This document shows, in pieces, positions 1 to 8,325 of a stretch of DNA of 39,656 nt. The stretch is from Clostridia bacterium (lineage in GTDB: Bacteria > Bacillota > Clostridia > Oscillospirales > Acutalibacteraceae): contig JAFQWA010000014.1 of assembly GCA_017407705.1 (NCBI GenBank), forward strand, positions 1 through 39,656, read 5' to 3'. The position numbers and the translations under genes are program-made. The notes under the pieces were generated by a model, which was not told where the DNA came from, searched no databases, and saw only the letters and a program-made list of their open reading frames with translations. Position 1 is the first letter of the stretch, and each line of letters begins with the position of its first letter.

Positions 1-826
1 CAAAGGTTCTGGCTAAAAGCTCGTTTGTGCTGAAGGTGTCAATATATTCTTCCATCCCGTTTTTCTCAACAATCTCACGGCGGACGGTTTCAGCCTCTGT
101 GCCATTCATCTCTACGTATAAGTGCGTATGTTTAGCATTTGTTTCTGCTTTTTTATATGCGATAAAAGCCTCAACATAATCTAATGCTTTTTCACTGCTC
201 GGGCAAACTATGTTATAACGGGTTGCTGTGTTAAACTGTCGGGAGGCAAGCAATTGCTCGGTAAAGCCCTTATGTAAAACGGCGTAGCCATCTCCAATAA
301 GCTCTTTTACACAGTCCTTGCTTATGCTATCGTCAATTAGCAATACCGTGTTGCAAGTCTTGGCATAATGGAGCGCCTTGGGACTGTTGCCAACTACAAT
401 ATCACAGCTCTCTTTTTTGAGTGCCTTTGCCACACGGAAACCATTGATAATCGTATTACTGAACACCTCGATCGCCGTGCTGATGGTGGTGAGCAGAGCA
501 ATAAGAACGCCCAAAACATATGCGACTGCAAAAACCGTAAAAACATTAGCAAAGCCTGCTACGGCTTCCACATTAGGCTCTCCAACGAATAGCATCATTG
601 CCGAGCCAAAGCATCCGAGCAAACCAAAGGGGATGTTGGTTTGTTCGCCAAGCTCAATTACATTGTAAAGAAATGGAAGCAGGTGCATCGAAAAATTGAC
701 TACAAAGACGGTGGCAATAAACACTACCGTTTCATTAATTTGCTTTTTCTTAAATCGACCGATAACAAAACCGACAAGCAGCAGAATCTCGACAATCAGA
801 ATTAAAACACTAATTATGTACCACAT
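1..826 (-). CDS. Membrane protein with RCK/TrkA-N-like Rossmann domain (3' end cut by window)
   Basis: An open frame runs from an ATG at 824-826 leftward to the window edge without a stop, so the C-terminus is missing (275 residues visible). The start has a strong ribosome binding site (AAAGGAG, 8 nt before ATG) that overlaps the stop of the HTH gene, so the two are co-transcribed. About four hydrophobic segments fill residues 1-120. After them comes an alternating strand/helix pattern resembling a nucleotide-binding RCK/TrkA-N fold: CDIVVGNSPKALHYAK, then TVLLID, then YAVLHKGF, then NIVCPSS, then LYVEMN, followed by IDTFSTNELLART, which resembles a motif in RCK-type channel proteins. I see no K+ selectivity filter (GYG). 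It may be a channel or transporter regulatory protein. The gene is real; its function is not established. Confidence 0.6.
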   Translation of the reverse strand, partial: MWYIISVLILIVEILLLVGFVIGRFKKKQINETVVFIATVFVVNFSMHLLPFLYNVIELGEQTNIPFGLLGCFGSAMMLFVGEPNVEAVAGFANVFTVFAVAYVLGVLIALLTTISTAIEVFSNTIINGFRVAKALKKESCDIVVGNSPKALHYAKTCNTVLLIDDSISKDCVKELIGDGYAVLHKGFTEQLLASRQFNTATRYNIVCPSSEKALDYVEAFIAYKKAETNAKHTHLYVEMNGTEAETVRREIVEKNGMEEYIDTFSTNELLARTF

Positions 827-840
827 ACAAACATCTCCTT

Positions 841-1053
841 TTACGCTTCTTTTTGGACGTCCATCATATCTCCGATATTGCAATCCAATTTATCGCAAAT
901 GCGAAGCAGAACATCAATCGACACCGGTTCATCTCTACGCATTTTGGTGAGCGTGTTGGGCGCAATTTCAGCTGCTTTTCTTAGATCCGCTTTGCTCATT
1001 TTCTTGTCAACGAGTAACTTCCAAAGCTTGTTGTAACTAACCTTCATAGCCAT
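841..1053 (-). CDS. Small Cro/C1-type HTH regulator (HTH_26-like)
   Basis: A 70-residue protein beginning MAMKVSYNKLWKLL. It is almost entirely one helix-turn-helix domain: KMSKADLRKAAEIAPNTL supplies the two helices, followed by VLLRICDKLDCNIGDMMD, the typical end of Cro/C1-type HTH_26 proteins. A longer frame exists, but the chosen ATG follows GAGGAAAGGA and lies downstream of a good promoter (-35 TTGTAA, 17-nt spacer, -10 TATAAT at 1096-1124). Its stop (TAA) merges into the ribosome binding site of the next gene, the membrane protein, so this regulator probably controls that pair. A perfect inverted repeat over its -35 is a natural candidate for an autoregulatory operator (inference). Confidence 0.8.
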   Translation of the reverse strand: MAMKVSYNKLWKLLVDKKMSKADLRKAAEIAPNTLTKMRRDEPVSIDVLLRICDKLDCNIGDMMDVQKEA

Positions 1054-1095
1054 ATTTGCGATTTTCCTTTCCTCTAAATAAAAGTTTACTTGTAT

Positions 1096-1124
1096 ATTAT
1101 AACACAAAGAGGTGCATATTACAA
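1096..1124 (-). promoter_or_regulatory. Promoter of the HTH/membrane protein pair
   Basis: On the minus strand, TTGTAA (1119-1124) and TATAAT (1096-1101) are separated by exactly 17 nt, a good sigma-A-type promoter. Transcription would start near 1089, leaving a leader of about 36 nt. The -35 shares bases with the inverted repeat at 1121-1158. Confidence 0.6.
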
Positions 1125-1158
1125 GAGACTTTCGCACGCAAATGCGAAAGTCTCTTGT
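1121..1158. repeat. Perfect 16-bp inverted repeat (operator or terminator)
   Basis: Arms ACAAGAGACTTTCGCA (1121-1136) and TGCGAAAGTCTCTTGT (1143-1158) are exact complements around a 6-nt loop. The element begins 15 bp past the spoIVB stop, so as RNA it could terminate or protect the spoIVB transcript, but no U-run follows on that strand. Its left arm covers part of the -35 of the HTH gene promoter, so as DNA it could equally be an operator for that HTH protein. Confidence 0.75.
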
Positions 1159-1173
1159 TTGACAGCTCTTTAC

Positions 1174-2415
1174 CTATGATGCATCTTTTAACTTGCTGCT
1201 TTCTGCCACCCCTTGCGCCATCTCCAGCATGGTTTCAGCAAAGATGGCGTAGCCCTTGGTGGGGTCGTTGACAAACACGTGGGTCACTGCACCTATAAGT
1301 TTACCGTTTTGTATAACAGGACTACCGCTCATTCCCTGAACTATTCCACCGGTTTTACTTATAAGCTCCTTATCCATTACACGTATTACCATATTCTGAG
1401 CGGCTTCATTTGATGAATATTTTACCTTCTCGATCAAACAATCATAATACTTAGGTCCGTTGTTATCAATAGATGTAAGTATTTTTGCCTTACCCGTTTT
1501 CACCTCTTGTTTCAACGCCACCTTCATAATGTTTTTTGAAGCCATAGGTTTATCCATCACGCCGTACACACCCATATCGCAGTTAGATAGCAAATCCCCT
1601 AACCTTTCACCCGTAAAAACGCCACACAACTCCCCTGCTTTACCCGATGTTCCTTTATTTATAGAATTTATTTTCGCATCAACGATTTCCCCCGACTCTA
1701 AAGGTAATAATAATCCTGTATCCACATCACAAATTGCGTGTCCAAGTCCACCGAAAGCTCCCGTGGTGGGGTTATAGAAAGTGAGTGTACCGATACCTGC
1801 TGAGCTGTCCCTAACCCACAGTCCTGCTTTATATTTGTTCTCCATTGCCGATTTTATCGGCCTAAGCTTCACCGAACATTTCTTGCCTCTTCTCATCAGC
1901 ACCACGTCTATCTCTTTACCGCCGCTTTTTTCAATGACTTTAGCCACCGTTTCGTTGGAATTTACTTGAGTCCCGTTCATTGTTACGATAACGTCACCGA
2001 TTTTTATACCTGCCTTTTTTGCAGGGTTTACAAGTCCGCTGTCAGAGTCCACGTCGGTCATACCCACCACCATAACGCCTTGTGTGAATATTTTTATACC
2101 AAAGGTCTTGCCGCTGGGCACCACATACATTTCGTCTATAACGTCCACCTGAACTGTTTTAATAGGTATTAGTCCAAACAGTTTAAGTTCCGCCTCATAG
2201 TCATCTGCTGACAAACCATCTTGCTTATCCGACACTGCATCTACCTTATCTATGCTCTTAGCACTTATGCTGAGCTTTGATTGTATGTTAAGATCATCGC
2301 CCTTGTTTACTTGATAGTAATCGGGTAATGATTCAGAATATATAAGTCCCGTTGATAATGCTGATATTGATAAAACCGACATCAAAACGGCAAAAATTTT
2401 AACTAATTTTTTCAT
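1174..2415 (-). CDS. spoIVB: SpoIVB peptidase (S55 family)
   Basis: A 413-residue exported serine protease. In Bacillus, SpoIVB is made in the forespore under sigma-G and triggers processing of pro-sigma-K across the intermembrane space during sporulation. Here an N-terminal signal/anchor segment (residues 1-25) is followed by a PDZ domain (about 100-185, with AGIKIGDVIVTMNG). The S55 protease domain follows, with GGLGHAICD (His near 226), an Asp in VMDKELISKTGG (near 348) and the Ser motif GMSGSPV (near 363-365). The length is close to that of B. subtilis SpoIVB (about 425). The ATG at 2415 was chosen over an upstream in-frame codon because AGAGGG lies 10 nt before it. Its usual neighbours recN and spo0A are not adjacent here. 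Confidence 0.93.
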   Translation of the reverse strand: MKKLVKIFAVLMSVLSISALSTGLIYSESLPDYYQVNKGDDLNIQSKLSISAKSIDKVDAVSDKQDGLSADDYEAELKLFGLIPIKTVQVDVIDEMYVVPSGKTFGIKIFTQGVMVVGMTDVDSDSGLVNPAKKAGIKIGDVIVTMNGTQVNSNETVAKVIEKSGGKEIDVVLMRRGKKCSVKLRPIKSAMENKYKAGLWVRDSSAGIGTLTFYNPTTGAFGGLGHAICDVDTGLLLPLESGEIVDAKINSINKGTSGKAGELCGVFTGERLGDLLSNCDMGVYGVMDKPMASKNIMKVALKQEVKTGKAKILTSIDNNGPKYYDCLIEKVKYSSNEAAQNMVIRVMDKELISKTGGIVQGMSGSPVIQNGKLIGAVTHVFVNDPTKGYAIFAETMLEMAQGVAESSKLKDAS

Positions 2416-2525
2416 AAAACTTAAACCCTCTTTTCGCAAATATTTTTATATGACTATGGTTTGCAGATAAAAATTTTTTATTTGCGGAAGTATTTGAGTT
2501 TTAAGGTAATTTAATTGAAAAAATA

Positions 2526-2562
2526 AAAAAATACCGCTTCAAATCAATGAAGCGATATTTTT
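2526..2562 (-). terminator. Terminator after leuB
   Basis: Just past the leuB stop, a stem of ATATCGCTTCA / TGAAGCGGTAT (one G-U pair) is followed on the minus strand by TTTTTTTATTTTTTC, a classic intrinsic terminator. It also separates leuB from the spoIVB promoter region (2416-2520), an AT-rich stretch in which I can assign no clear sigma-G site. Confidence 0.85.
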
Positions 2563-2578
2563 GGAAATAATTTTAAAT

Positions 2579-3655
2579 TTAATTTTGCAAAATTTTGCAA
2601 ACTATATCTCCCATCTGAGACGTTGACACAATCGGCACATCATCCCCTGCAATATCGGGAGTTCTTGCAACTTTAAGTGCAGCGTTTACAGCACTCTCAA
2701 TGCTGTCTGCCGCCTCTTGCTCATTAAGAGAATATTTAAGCATCATAGCGGCGGAAAGTATCATAGCCAAAGGATTTGCTTTGCCCAAACCTGCAATATC
2801 GGGTGCAGAACCGTGAACCGGCTCGTAAAGTCCAAAGCTGCCCTCAGACAGACTTGCAGATGCCAGCATACCGATAGATCCGCTTATCATGGATGCCTCA
2901 TCGGACAAAATATCTCCGAAAATATTTGATGTAACGATAACGTCAAACTGCTTAGGATTACGTACAAGCTGCATAGCACAGTTATCCACATACAAATGCG
3001 AAAGTTCAATATCGGGATAGTCCTCAGCAAGCTCTATAACGGTCTCTCTCCAAAGTCGTGAGCTTTCCAAGACGTTTGCCTTATCCACAGAACAAACTCT
3101 GCCGCCACGTTTTTGCGCTATTTCAAAAGCCACTTTTGCAATACGCTGTATTTCAGGAACAGAGTAGCACTCAGTATCGTAAGCAGACATAACACCATCC
3201 TGCTCTTTTCTGCCACGCTCACCGAAATAGATACCGCCGGTAAGCTCTCTGACCACCATAATGTCAAGGCTTTCACCTATTATCTCACTCTTTAAAGGTG
3301 ATGTGTTTTTAAGCGGTGCAAATATCCTTGCAGGACGCAGATTTGCATAAAGTCCCAGTGCGGAACGTATGCCCAGCAAACCTGCCTCAGGACGAAGATG
3401 CCCCGGTAAAGTATCCCACTTGTATCCGCCAACTGCCGCAAGTAAAACTGCATCGGAGCTTTTACAAGCATCAACTGTCTCGTTAGGCAACGGCACTCCC
3501 GTTTCATCAATGGCAGCGCCACCTATTAAAGCAGTTTTGTACTGAATTTCAAAACCAAATTTGTTGCAAACGCAGTCTAAAACCTTTATGGCTTCGTTCA
3601 GTATCTCAGGGCCGATACCGTCACCGGGCAACAAAGTTACGGAATATTTTCTCAT
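2579..3655 (-). CDS. leuB: 3-isopropylmalate dehydrogenase
   Basis: A 358-residue enzyme of leucine synthesis that oxidises and decarboxylates 3-isopropylmalate to 2-oxoisocaproate using NAD+. Family hallmarks are visible: N-terminal [11 protein letters not shown], the substrate loop Arg motif [32 protein letters not shown] with the catalytic Lys, and the metal/NAD region [14 protein letters not shown] followed by [18 protein letters not shown]. Length matches the family (about 355-360). It starts 3 nt after the leuA stop, so the two are clearly one operon. leuC and leuD, which supply the intervening isomerase step, are not in this window. Confidence 0.96.
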   Translation of the reverse strand: MRKYSVTLLPGDGIGPEILNEAIKVLDCVCNKFGFEIQYKTALIGGAAIDETGVPLPNETVDACKSSDAVLLAAVGGYKWDTLPGHLRPEAGLLGIRSALGLYANLRPARIFAPLKNTSPLKSEIIGESLDIMVVRELTGGIYFGERGRKEQDGVMSAYDTECYSVPEIQRIAKVAFEIAQKRGGRVCSVDKANVLESSRLWRETVIELAEDYPDIELSHLYVDNCAMQLVRNPKQFDVIVTSNIFGDILSDEASMISGSIGMLASASLSEGSFGLYEPVHGSAPDIAGLGKANPLAMILSAAMMLKYSLNEQEAADSIESAVNAALKVARTPDIAGDDVPIVSTSQMGDIVCKILQN

Positions 3656-3658
3656 AAA

Positions 3659-5341
3659 CTACTCCTCCTTTGCGTGCTTCATAGAACGGTTAACGGCACA
3701 AATAACACCTTTAATAGATGCGATAAGAATGTTGTTATCTACACCAACACCGTAGATCTCAGAGCCGTTAGGCGATCTCAATTTAATGTAAGCCACCGCT
3801 TTAGAGTCAGCACCGGAAGAAAGTGCGTGCTCTGAATATGTGATAAACTCAAAGTCGTGAATACCAATACTCTTAACAGCGCTAAAGAACGCATCAACAG
3901 GTCCGTTACCCTTCGCCCTAACGTTGTAATCCTGATGTCTGTATCTGATAACACCCTCAAACTCAGTGGTGCTGTCATTGTTATCGATCAAGCGATAAGA
4001 CTTAAGATTGTAGGGATAATGTATGGACAAGTACTCCTGTTCAAACAAGCTATATACCTCATCGGGTTTAAGCTCAGCACCTATTCTGTCACACTCAGCC
4101 TTTACCAATGCACCAAACTCGGGGTGCATAGCTTTCGGCAGGTCGTAACCGAAGTTGGTGTGCATAATATAAGCGGCACCACCCTTGCCCGACTGAGAGT
4201 TTATGCGGATAATAGGCTCGTATTCCCTGCCAATATCAGCAGGGTCAATGGGCAGATAAGGTACCTCCCAAAACTCAGACCCGCTATCCTTCATATAAGC
4301 AATACCCTTGTTGATAGCATCCTGATGTGAACCTGAAAAAGCAGTAAACACCAAAGCACCTGCATAGGGATGACGCTCGTTAATATTCATTTTAGTGCAC
4401 TTTTCATACACTGATTTTATGTAAGGCATTTTGGAAAAATCCAGTTTCGGGTCAATGCCCTGAGAAAACATATTCAAGGCAATTACCATAATATCTGCAT
4501 TGCCCGTACGCTCACCGTTACCGAAAACAGTTCCCTCCACACGCTGAGCACCTGCCATAATTGCCAACTCAGTAGCAGCAACACCGCAGCCTCTGTCGTT
4601 ATGAGGATGAACGCTGATAATAGCACTGTCTTTATTCTTAAGGTGAGTGCAGAAATACTCCACTTGATCTGCAAAGCAGTTGGGTGTTGCATTTTCAACA
4701 GTGTTGGGCAGATTGAGTATCACCTTATTTTCGGGAGTTGCACCCAGCGCTTCCATCACTTTATCACAAATCATAACTGCGTTTTCAGGCTCAGTACCCG
4801 AAAAGCTTTCAGGAGAATACTCATAGGTGATATTCATATTTTTATCCTTACGGTTTTCAGTAAGCTCACGGATAAGCTTTGCACCCTCAACCGCAATATC
4901 AATAACACCCTCCATCTCCTTATGAAAAACAACCTTACGCTGTAAAGTAGATGTGGAGTTATAGAAATGGATAATAACGTTTTTGGCGCCGTCAATGGCA
5001 TCAAAGGTCTTTCTGATAAGGTGAGGACGTGCCTGCACCAGCACCTGAATGGTAACGTCATCAGGGATCAAATTGCGTTCTATCAAAGCACGCAGTATTT
5101 CGTATTCAGTTTCACTGGCTGATGGAAAACCTACTTCTATCTCCTTAAAACCTATTTCCACTAAGGTCTTGAAAAACAGCAGTTTTTCCTCTAAATTCAT
5201 AGGCTCAACCAACGCCTGATTACCGTCACGCAGGTCAACACTGCACCAAACAGGTGCTTCTGTTATAACCCTGTCCGGCCAACTTCTTTCAGGCAGTCCA
5301 ATCGGAACAAAAGGCCTATACTTCTCCCACGCCTTTTTCAT
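3659..5341 (-). CDS. leuA: 2-isopropylmalate synthase, long type
   Basis: A 560-residue enzyme that condenses acetyl-CoA with 2-oxoisovalerate, the committed step of leucine synthesis. The N-terminal extension (KYRPFVPIGLPERSWP) and overall length place it in the long LeuA class typified by mycobacterial and fungal enzymes rather than the roughly 510-residue LeuA of E. coli. The TIM-barrel metal site shows as DLRDGNQAL near residue 37 and VHPHNDRGCG. The C-terminal 120 residues form the regulatory (leucine feedback) domain ending in VGVDNNILIASIKGVICAVNR. A ribosome binding site AAGGAG lies 11 nt before ATG. leuB follows by 3 nt, and a mutarotase-fold gene ends 36 nt upstream. Confidence 0.95.
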   Translation of the reverse strand: MKKAWEKYRPFVPIGLPERSWPDRVITEAPVWCSVDLRDGNQALVEPMNLEEKLLFFKTLVEIGFKEIEVGFPSASETEYEILRALIERNLIPDDVTIQVLVQARPHLIRKTFDAIDGAKNVIIHFYNSTSTLQRKVVFHKEMEGVIDIAVEGAKLIRELTENRKDKNMNITYEYSPESFSGTEPENAVMICDKVMEALGATPENKVILNLPNTVENATPNCFADQVEYFCTHLKNKDSAIISVHPHNDRGCGVAATELAIMAGAQRVEGTVFGNGERTGNADIMVIALNMFSQGIDPKLDFSKMPYIKSVYEKCTKMNINERHPYAGALVFTAFSGSHQDAINKGIAYMKDSGSEFWEVPYLPIDPADIGREYEPIIRINSQSGKGGAAYIMHTNFGYDLPKAMHPEFGALVKAECDRIGAELKPDEVYSLFEQEYLSIHYPYNLKSYRLIDNNDSTTEFEGVIRYRHQDYNVRAKGNGPVDAFFSAVKSIGIHDFEFITYSEHALSSGADSKAVAYIKLRSPNGSEIYGVGVDNNILIASIKGVICAVNRSMKHAKEE

Positions 5342-5377
5342 AATAAACTCAACTCCTTAATACAAGTCGGTCAAAAT

Positions 5378-6313
5378 TTATTTTATATAGTTTTTAACAA
5401 ATGCATCGATCTGTTTTTCATCTTTTGCATCGGGAGTTCCTATATTTTTAAACAAAGTCCACTTCTCGGTATGAGTTGCAGTCTCTGATGGCTGTAATGT
5501 ATGTATATTACCCAGTGTTTCCATCTCTAAAATAACGTTGTTGGTATAGGTTTCAAAGGAAACACCAAAATCATCATACTCTTTGTCTTCAAAATGAGTG
5601 TACTGCTTTACAAAAACTGCATCTTCCAGCACATACATAGCGTAACCGTTACGGTTATCCATACCCATTTTATAAGCACAAGCAGCGTTTACATCCTGCT
5701 TTAAGGTTATGTAATTCTCGCCGAAATAAACACGCTCATCAGCCATATTGGCATAAGGCCACATAATTATTCTACGGTTAGGAAGCAGTCCCTTTTTCTC
5801 GGGGTTCTGAGGAATAATCTCCAGACCGCCTTTGTTAAGAACAGTAATGGCCCAGGGTGAAAGCACTTTAGTTTCATTTGAAATGTTAGTAATAAAATGC
5901 TCAACGTTTATGTTGTTATCATCATCCATTGTGACCTTTATCTTAAACTGCACACCGTTTTGAGTCTGAGGCTCCTGAGTAAAGATAGCGCCGTTTTCAA
6001 GTATCTCATACTCAACGGGATTGTTATCGGGATAGTAAGTCTCGGGCTCTGATTCAGGTGATGCCCACAAACGATGACCGCCGTAAATTGCCCAGTAAGC
6101 GCCTTTATAGTAATACTTATCGTAAGCCTCGCCTTTGTTTAAAACCTCACGCTTATAATCGTTATAAAGAATATTTACGCCGTTTATAAAACCGCATTTA
6201 ATAATTCTCGGGCCAACGTCAACAGTTACCATAAGAAAAATTTTGCCGTTGGAAATCTCAAGACATTTACCGTAATTTTTATATTCTGAAAACAGTTTAG
6301 TTGAAATAGCCAT
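5378..6313 (-). CDS. Galactose-mutarotase-fold protein (DUF4380-like), function unknown
   Basis: A 311-residue soluble protein with no signal peptide. The start MAISTKLFSEYKNYGKC, followed by VDVGPRIIKCGFINGVNILY and then YGGHRLWASPESEPETYYPD, recalls sugar-binding beta-sandwich proteins of the galactose mutarotase superfamily (DUF4380-like). The His and acidic residues around GGHRLW are where such folds bind carbohydrate, so an aldose-binding or epimerising role is possible but unproven. The ribosome binding site is GGGGG, 7 nt before ATG. It lies between ftsH (59 nt upstream) and leuA (36 nt downstream) on the same strand, so it is probably co-transcribed with leuA-leuB; a role in leucine synthesis is not obvious. 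Confidence 0.7.
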   Translation of the reverse strand: MAISTKLFSEYKNYGKCLEISNGKIFLMVTVDVGPRIIKCGFINGVNILYNDYKREVLNKGEAYDKYYYKGAYWAIYGGHRLWASPESEPETYYPDNNPVEYEILENGAIFTQEPQTQNGVQFKIKVTMDDDNNINVEHFITNISNETKVLSPWAITVLNKGGLEIIPQNPEKKGLLPNRRIIMWPYANMADERVYFGENYITLKQDVNAACAYKMGMDNRNGYAMYVLEDAVFVKQYTHFEDKEYDDFGVSFETYTNNVILEMETLGNIHTLQPSETATHTEKWTLFKNIGTPDAKDEKQIDAFVKNYIK

Positions 6314-6333
6314 TATAATCCCCCTATTTTAAG

Positions 6334-6366
6334 ATTTGCCACAAGCCGAGCTTGACCTGTGGCAAA
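6334..6366 (-). terminator. Weak hairpin after ftsH
   Basis: ATTTGCCACA and TGTGGCAAA can pair just past the ftsH stop. On the minus strand the stem is followed only by a broken T-run, so partial read-through into the mutarotase-leuA-leuB genes is likely. No separate promoter is evident in the 59-nt gap. Confidence 0.5.
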
Positions 6367-6372
6367 AATTAT

Positions 6373-8325
6373 TTATTCTTCAATTTGTTCTACAGTTTCA
6401 GTAACCTTTTCAGCTTTTTCTTCATCATTATCAAAGCTGAGCTCTTTACCTTCCATAAGAAGTCTGAAATCGTCTCCGTCGATCTTCTCGTGGTTAAACA
6501 GTATCTCGGCTACCTTCTTAAGCTCATCCATATGCTCTGTCAACAGCTTAATAGCTTTTTCGTACTGAGTTGTAACAATACGCTCGATCTCCTCGTCGAT
6601 AACAGCTGAGATCTTCTCAGAGTAGTTGGGTGTTGAGCTGAAATCTCTGCCCAAGAATACCTCACTCTGATCGTTACCCAAAGCAATAGGACCTATTTTC
6701 TCGCTGAAACCGTACTGAGTTACCATCATTCTTGCGTTTTCAGTAGCACGTTTGATATCGTTAGAGGCACCTGTGCAGATGTCATCCTGAGTGAGCTGCT
6801 CAGCAGCACGTCCACCAAGCAGTGAACAGATATCCTCAAGCATCTTGTTTTTGGAAACGTGACGGTCATCACGGTCAGGAATGTACATAGTGTAGCCTGC
6901 CGCCATACCGCGAGGAATAATAGAGATCTGATGAACGGGATCCTGAGTAGGCAGGAAATATGATACCACAGCGTGGCCTGCCTCGTGATAGGATGTGATC
7001 CATTTATCGTGATCGGTAATAACGTGGGATTTCTTTTCAGTACCCATCACTACCTTGATGGTAGCCTCTTCGATATTTTCCTCAGTAATAGCTTTTTTGT
7101 TCTGTCTTGCAGCCAACAAAGCAGCCTCATTAAGCAGATTTTCAAGGTCAGCACCGGTGAAGCCTGAGGTTGATTTTGCAATGGTTTTTAAGTCAACATC
7201 AGGGCCTAAGGGCTTTCCTCTGGAATGGACCTTAAGTATCTCCTCACGGCCCTTAACATCGGGATAATTTACTGTTACCTGACGGTCAAATCTACCGGGA
7301 CGAAGCAAAGCTTTATCCAAAATATCAGGACGGTTGGTAGCAGCAATAATGATAACGCCCTCGTTAGCGCCGAAGCCGTCCATCTCAACCAGCAACTGGT
7401 TCAAAGTCTGCTCACGCTCATCGTGACCGCCGCCAAGACCTGCGCCACGCTGACGTCCAACAGCATCGATTTCATCTATAAACACGATAGCAGGTGCGTT
7501 TTTCTTGGCTTGCTGGAACAAGTCACGCACACGGGATGCACCCACACCTACGAACATCTCAACAAAATCAGAACCTGAAATTGAGAAAAACGGAACTCCT
7601 GCCTCGCCTGCAACTGCTCTTGCAAGTAATGTTTTACCGGTTCCGGGAGGGCCTACAAGCAATACACCTTTGGGAATTCTGGCGCCAAGCTCGTTAAAAC
7701 GCTGAGGATTTTTAAGAAAATCAACGATCTCGCTAAGCTCTTCCTTCTCTTCATCAGCACCTGCCACGTCAGAGAACAAGGTCTTTCTACGTTCATCGGC
7801 AGTGCTTTTAAACTTAGCCTTGCCAAAGTTCATAGTTTTGTCGCCGCCGTCCATACCGCTCATTCTCTTGTTAAGGAAAAAGAATACGCCGACAACGGAA
7901 ATTATTATAATCAAAGTGGGGATTAAGTTGAAAAGCCAAGCACCGTCATCACCACGCTCAAAGTCATAAACCAAAGCGGGAGTTTTATTGTCCTTAGACT
8001 TATTCTCCTCAATTTCCTCGCTTATTTTTCTTACATCCTGAATAAATAAATTGGAATCCGGAACTTCATAAACAATACCCTTTTCGGTATCGCTGCGAAG
8101 ATAATAAACCAATTTTCTTTCAGCAATATTCAACCTGTATTCAGCCACTTTATCCTGTCTGAAAAGGTCTAAAAGCTGAGAATATTTAGTACGGGTCTTA
8201 CCTAAGTTCATACCCCACATAGTTGCGATTATTATAGCAAGTAACAAGGGTACTGCAATATAAATCAGTATGTTTTTGATCTTACTTTTATTGATAATGA
8301 TCCTCTCCTTCAATCTGGATAACAA
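6373..8325 (-). CDS. ftsH: ATP-dependent zinc metalloprotease FtsH
   Basis: A membrane-anchored AAA+ protease that degrades short-lived and misassembled membrane proteins. Numbering from the TTG at 8325, there are two membrane segments (18-37 and 133-151), Walker A GPPGTGKT (225-232), Walker [10 protein letters not shown], the second region of homology [20 protein letters not shown], the zinc site HEAGH (447-451), and the third ligand region [11 protein letters not shown]. The C-terminus is acidic. The start is unclear: 8325 is a TTG with no ribosome binding site. The only good one, AAGGAGAGG (8302-8310), precedes ATC/ATT/ATC codons, with ATT at 8298 giving the family-like N-terminus [17 protein letters not shown]. 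The frame overlaps the end of tilS by 38 nt (8 nt with the inner start). Confidence 0.95.
   Translation of the reverse strand: MLSRLKERIIINKSKIKNILIYIAVPLLLAIIIATMWGMNLGKTRTKYSQLLDLFRQDKVAEYRLNIAERKLVYYLRSDTEKGIVYEVPDSNLFIQDVRKISEEIEENKSKDNKTPALVYDFERGDDGAWLFNLIPTLIIIISVVGVFFFLNKRMSGMDGGDKTMNFGKAKFKSTADERRKTLFSDVAGADEEKEELSEIVDFLKNPQRFNELGARIPKGVLLVGPPGTGKTLLARAVAGEAGVPFFSISGSDFVEMFVGVGASRVRDLFQQAKKNAPAIVFIDEIDAVGRQRGAGLGGGHDEREQTLNQLLVEMDGFGANEGVIIIAATNRPDILDKALLRPGRFDRQVTVNYPDVKGREEILKVHSRGKPLGPDVDLKTIAKSTSGFTGADLENLLNEAALLAARQNKKAITEENIEEATIKVVMGTEKKSHVITDHDKWITSYHEAGHAVVSYFLPTQDPVHQISIIPRGMAAGYTMYIPDRDDRHVSKNKMLEDICSLLGGRAAEQLTQDDICTGASNDIKRATENARMMVTQYGFSEKIGPIALGNDQSEVFLGRDFSSTPNYSEKISAVIDEEIERIVTTQYEKAIKLLTEHMDELKKVAEILFNHEKIDGDDFRLLMEGKELSFDNDEEKAEKVTETVEQIEE

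Noticed and set aside
5342-5377. T-box or leader peptide attenuator before leuA
   Set aside because: The gap is only 36 nt and contains no T-box core, Leu codon run or hairpin; the 59-nt gap before the mutarotase gene also lacks one.
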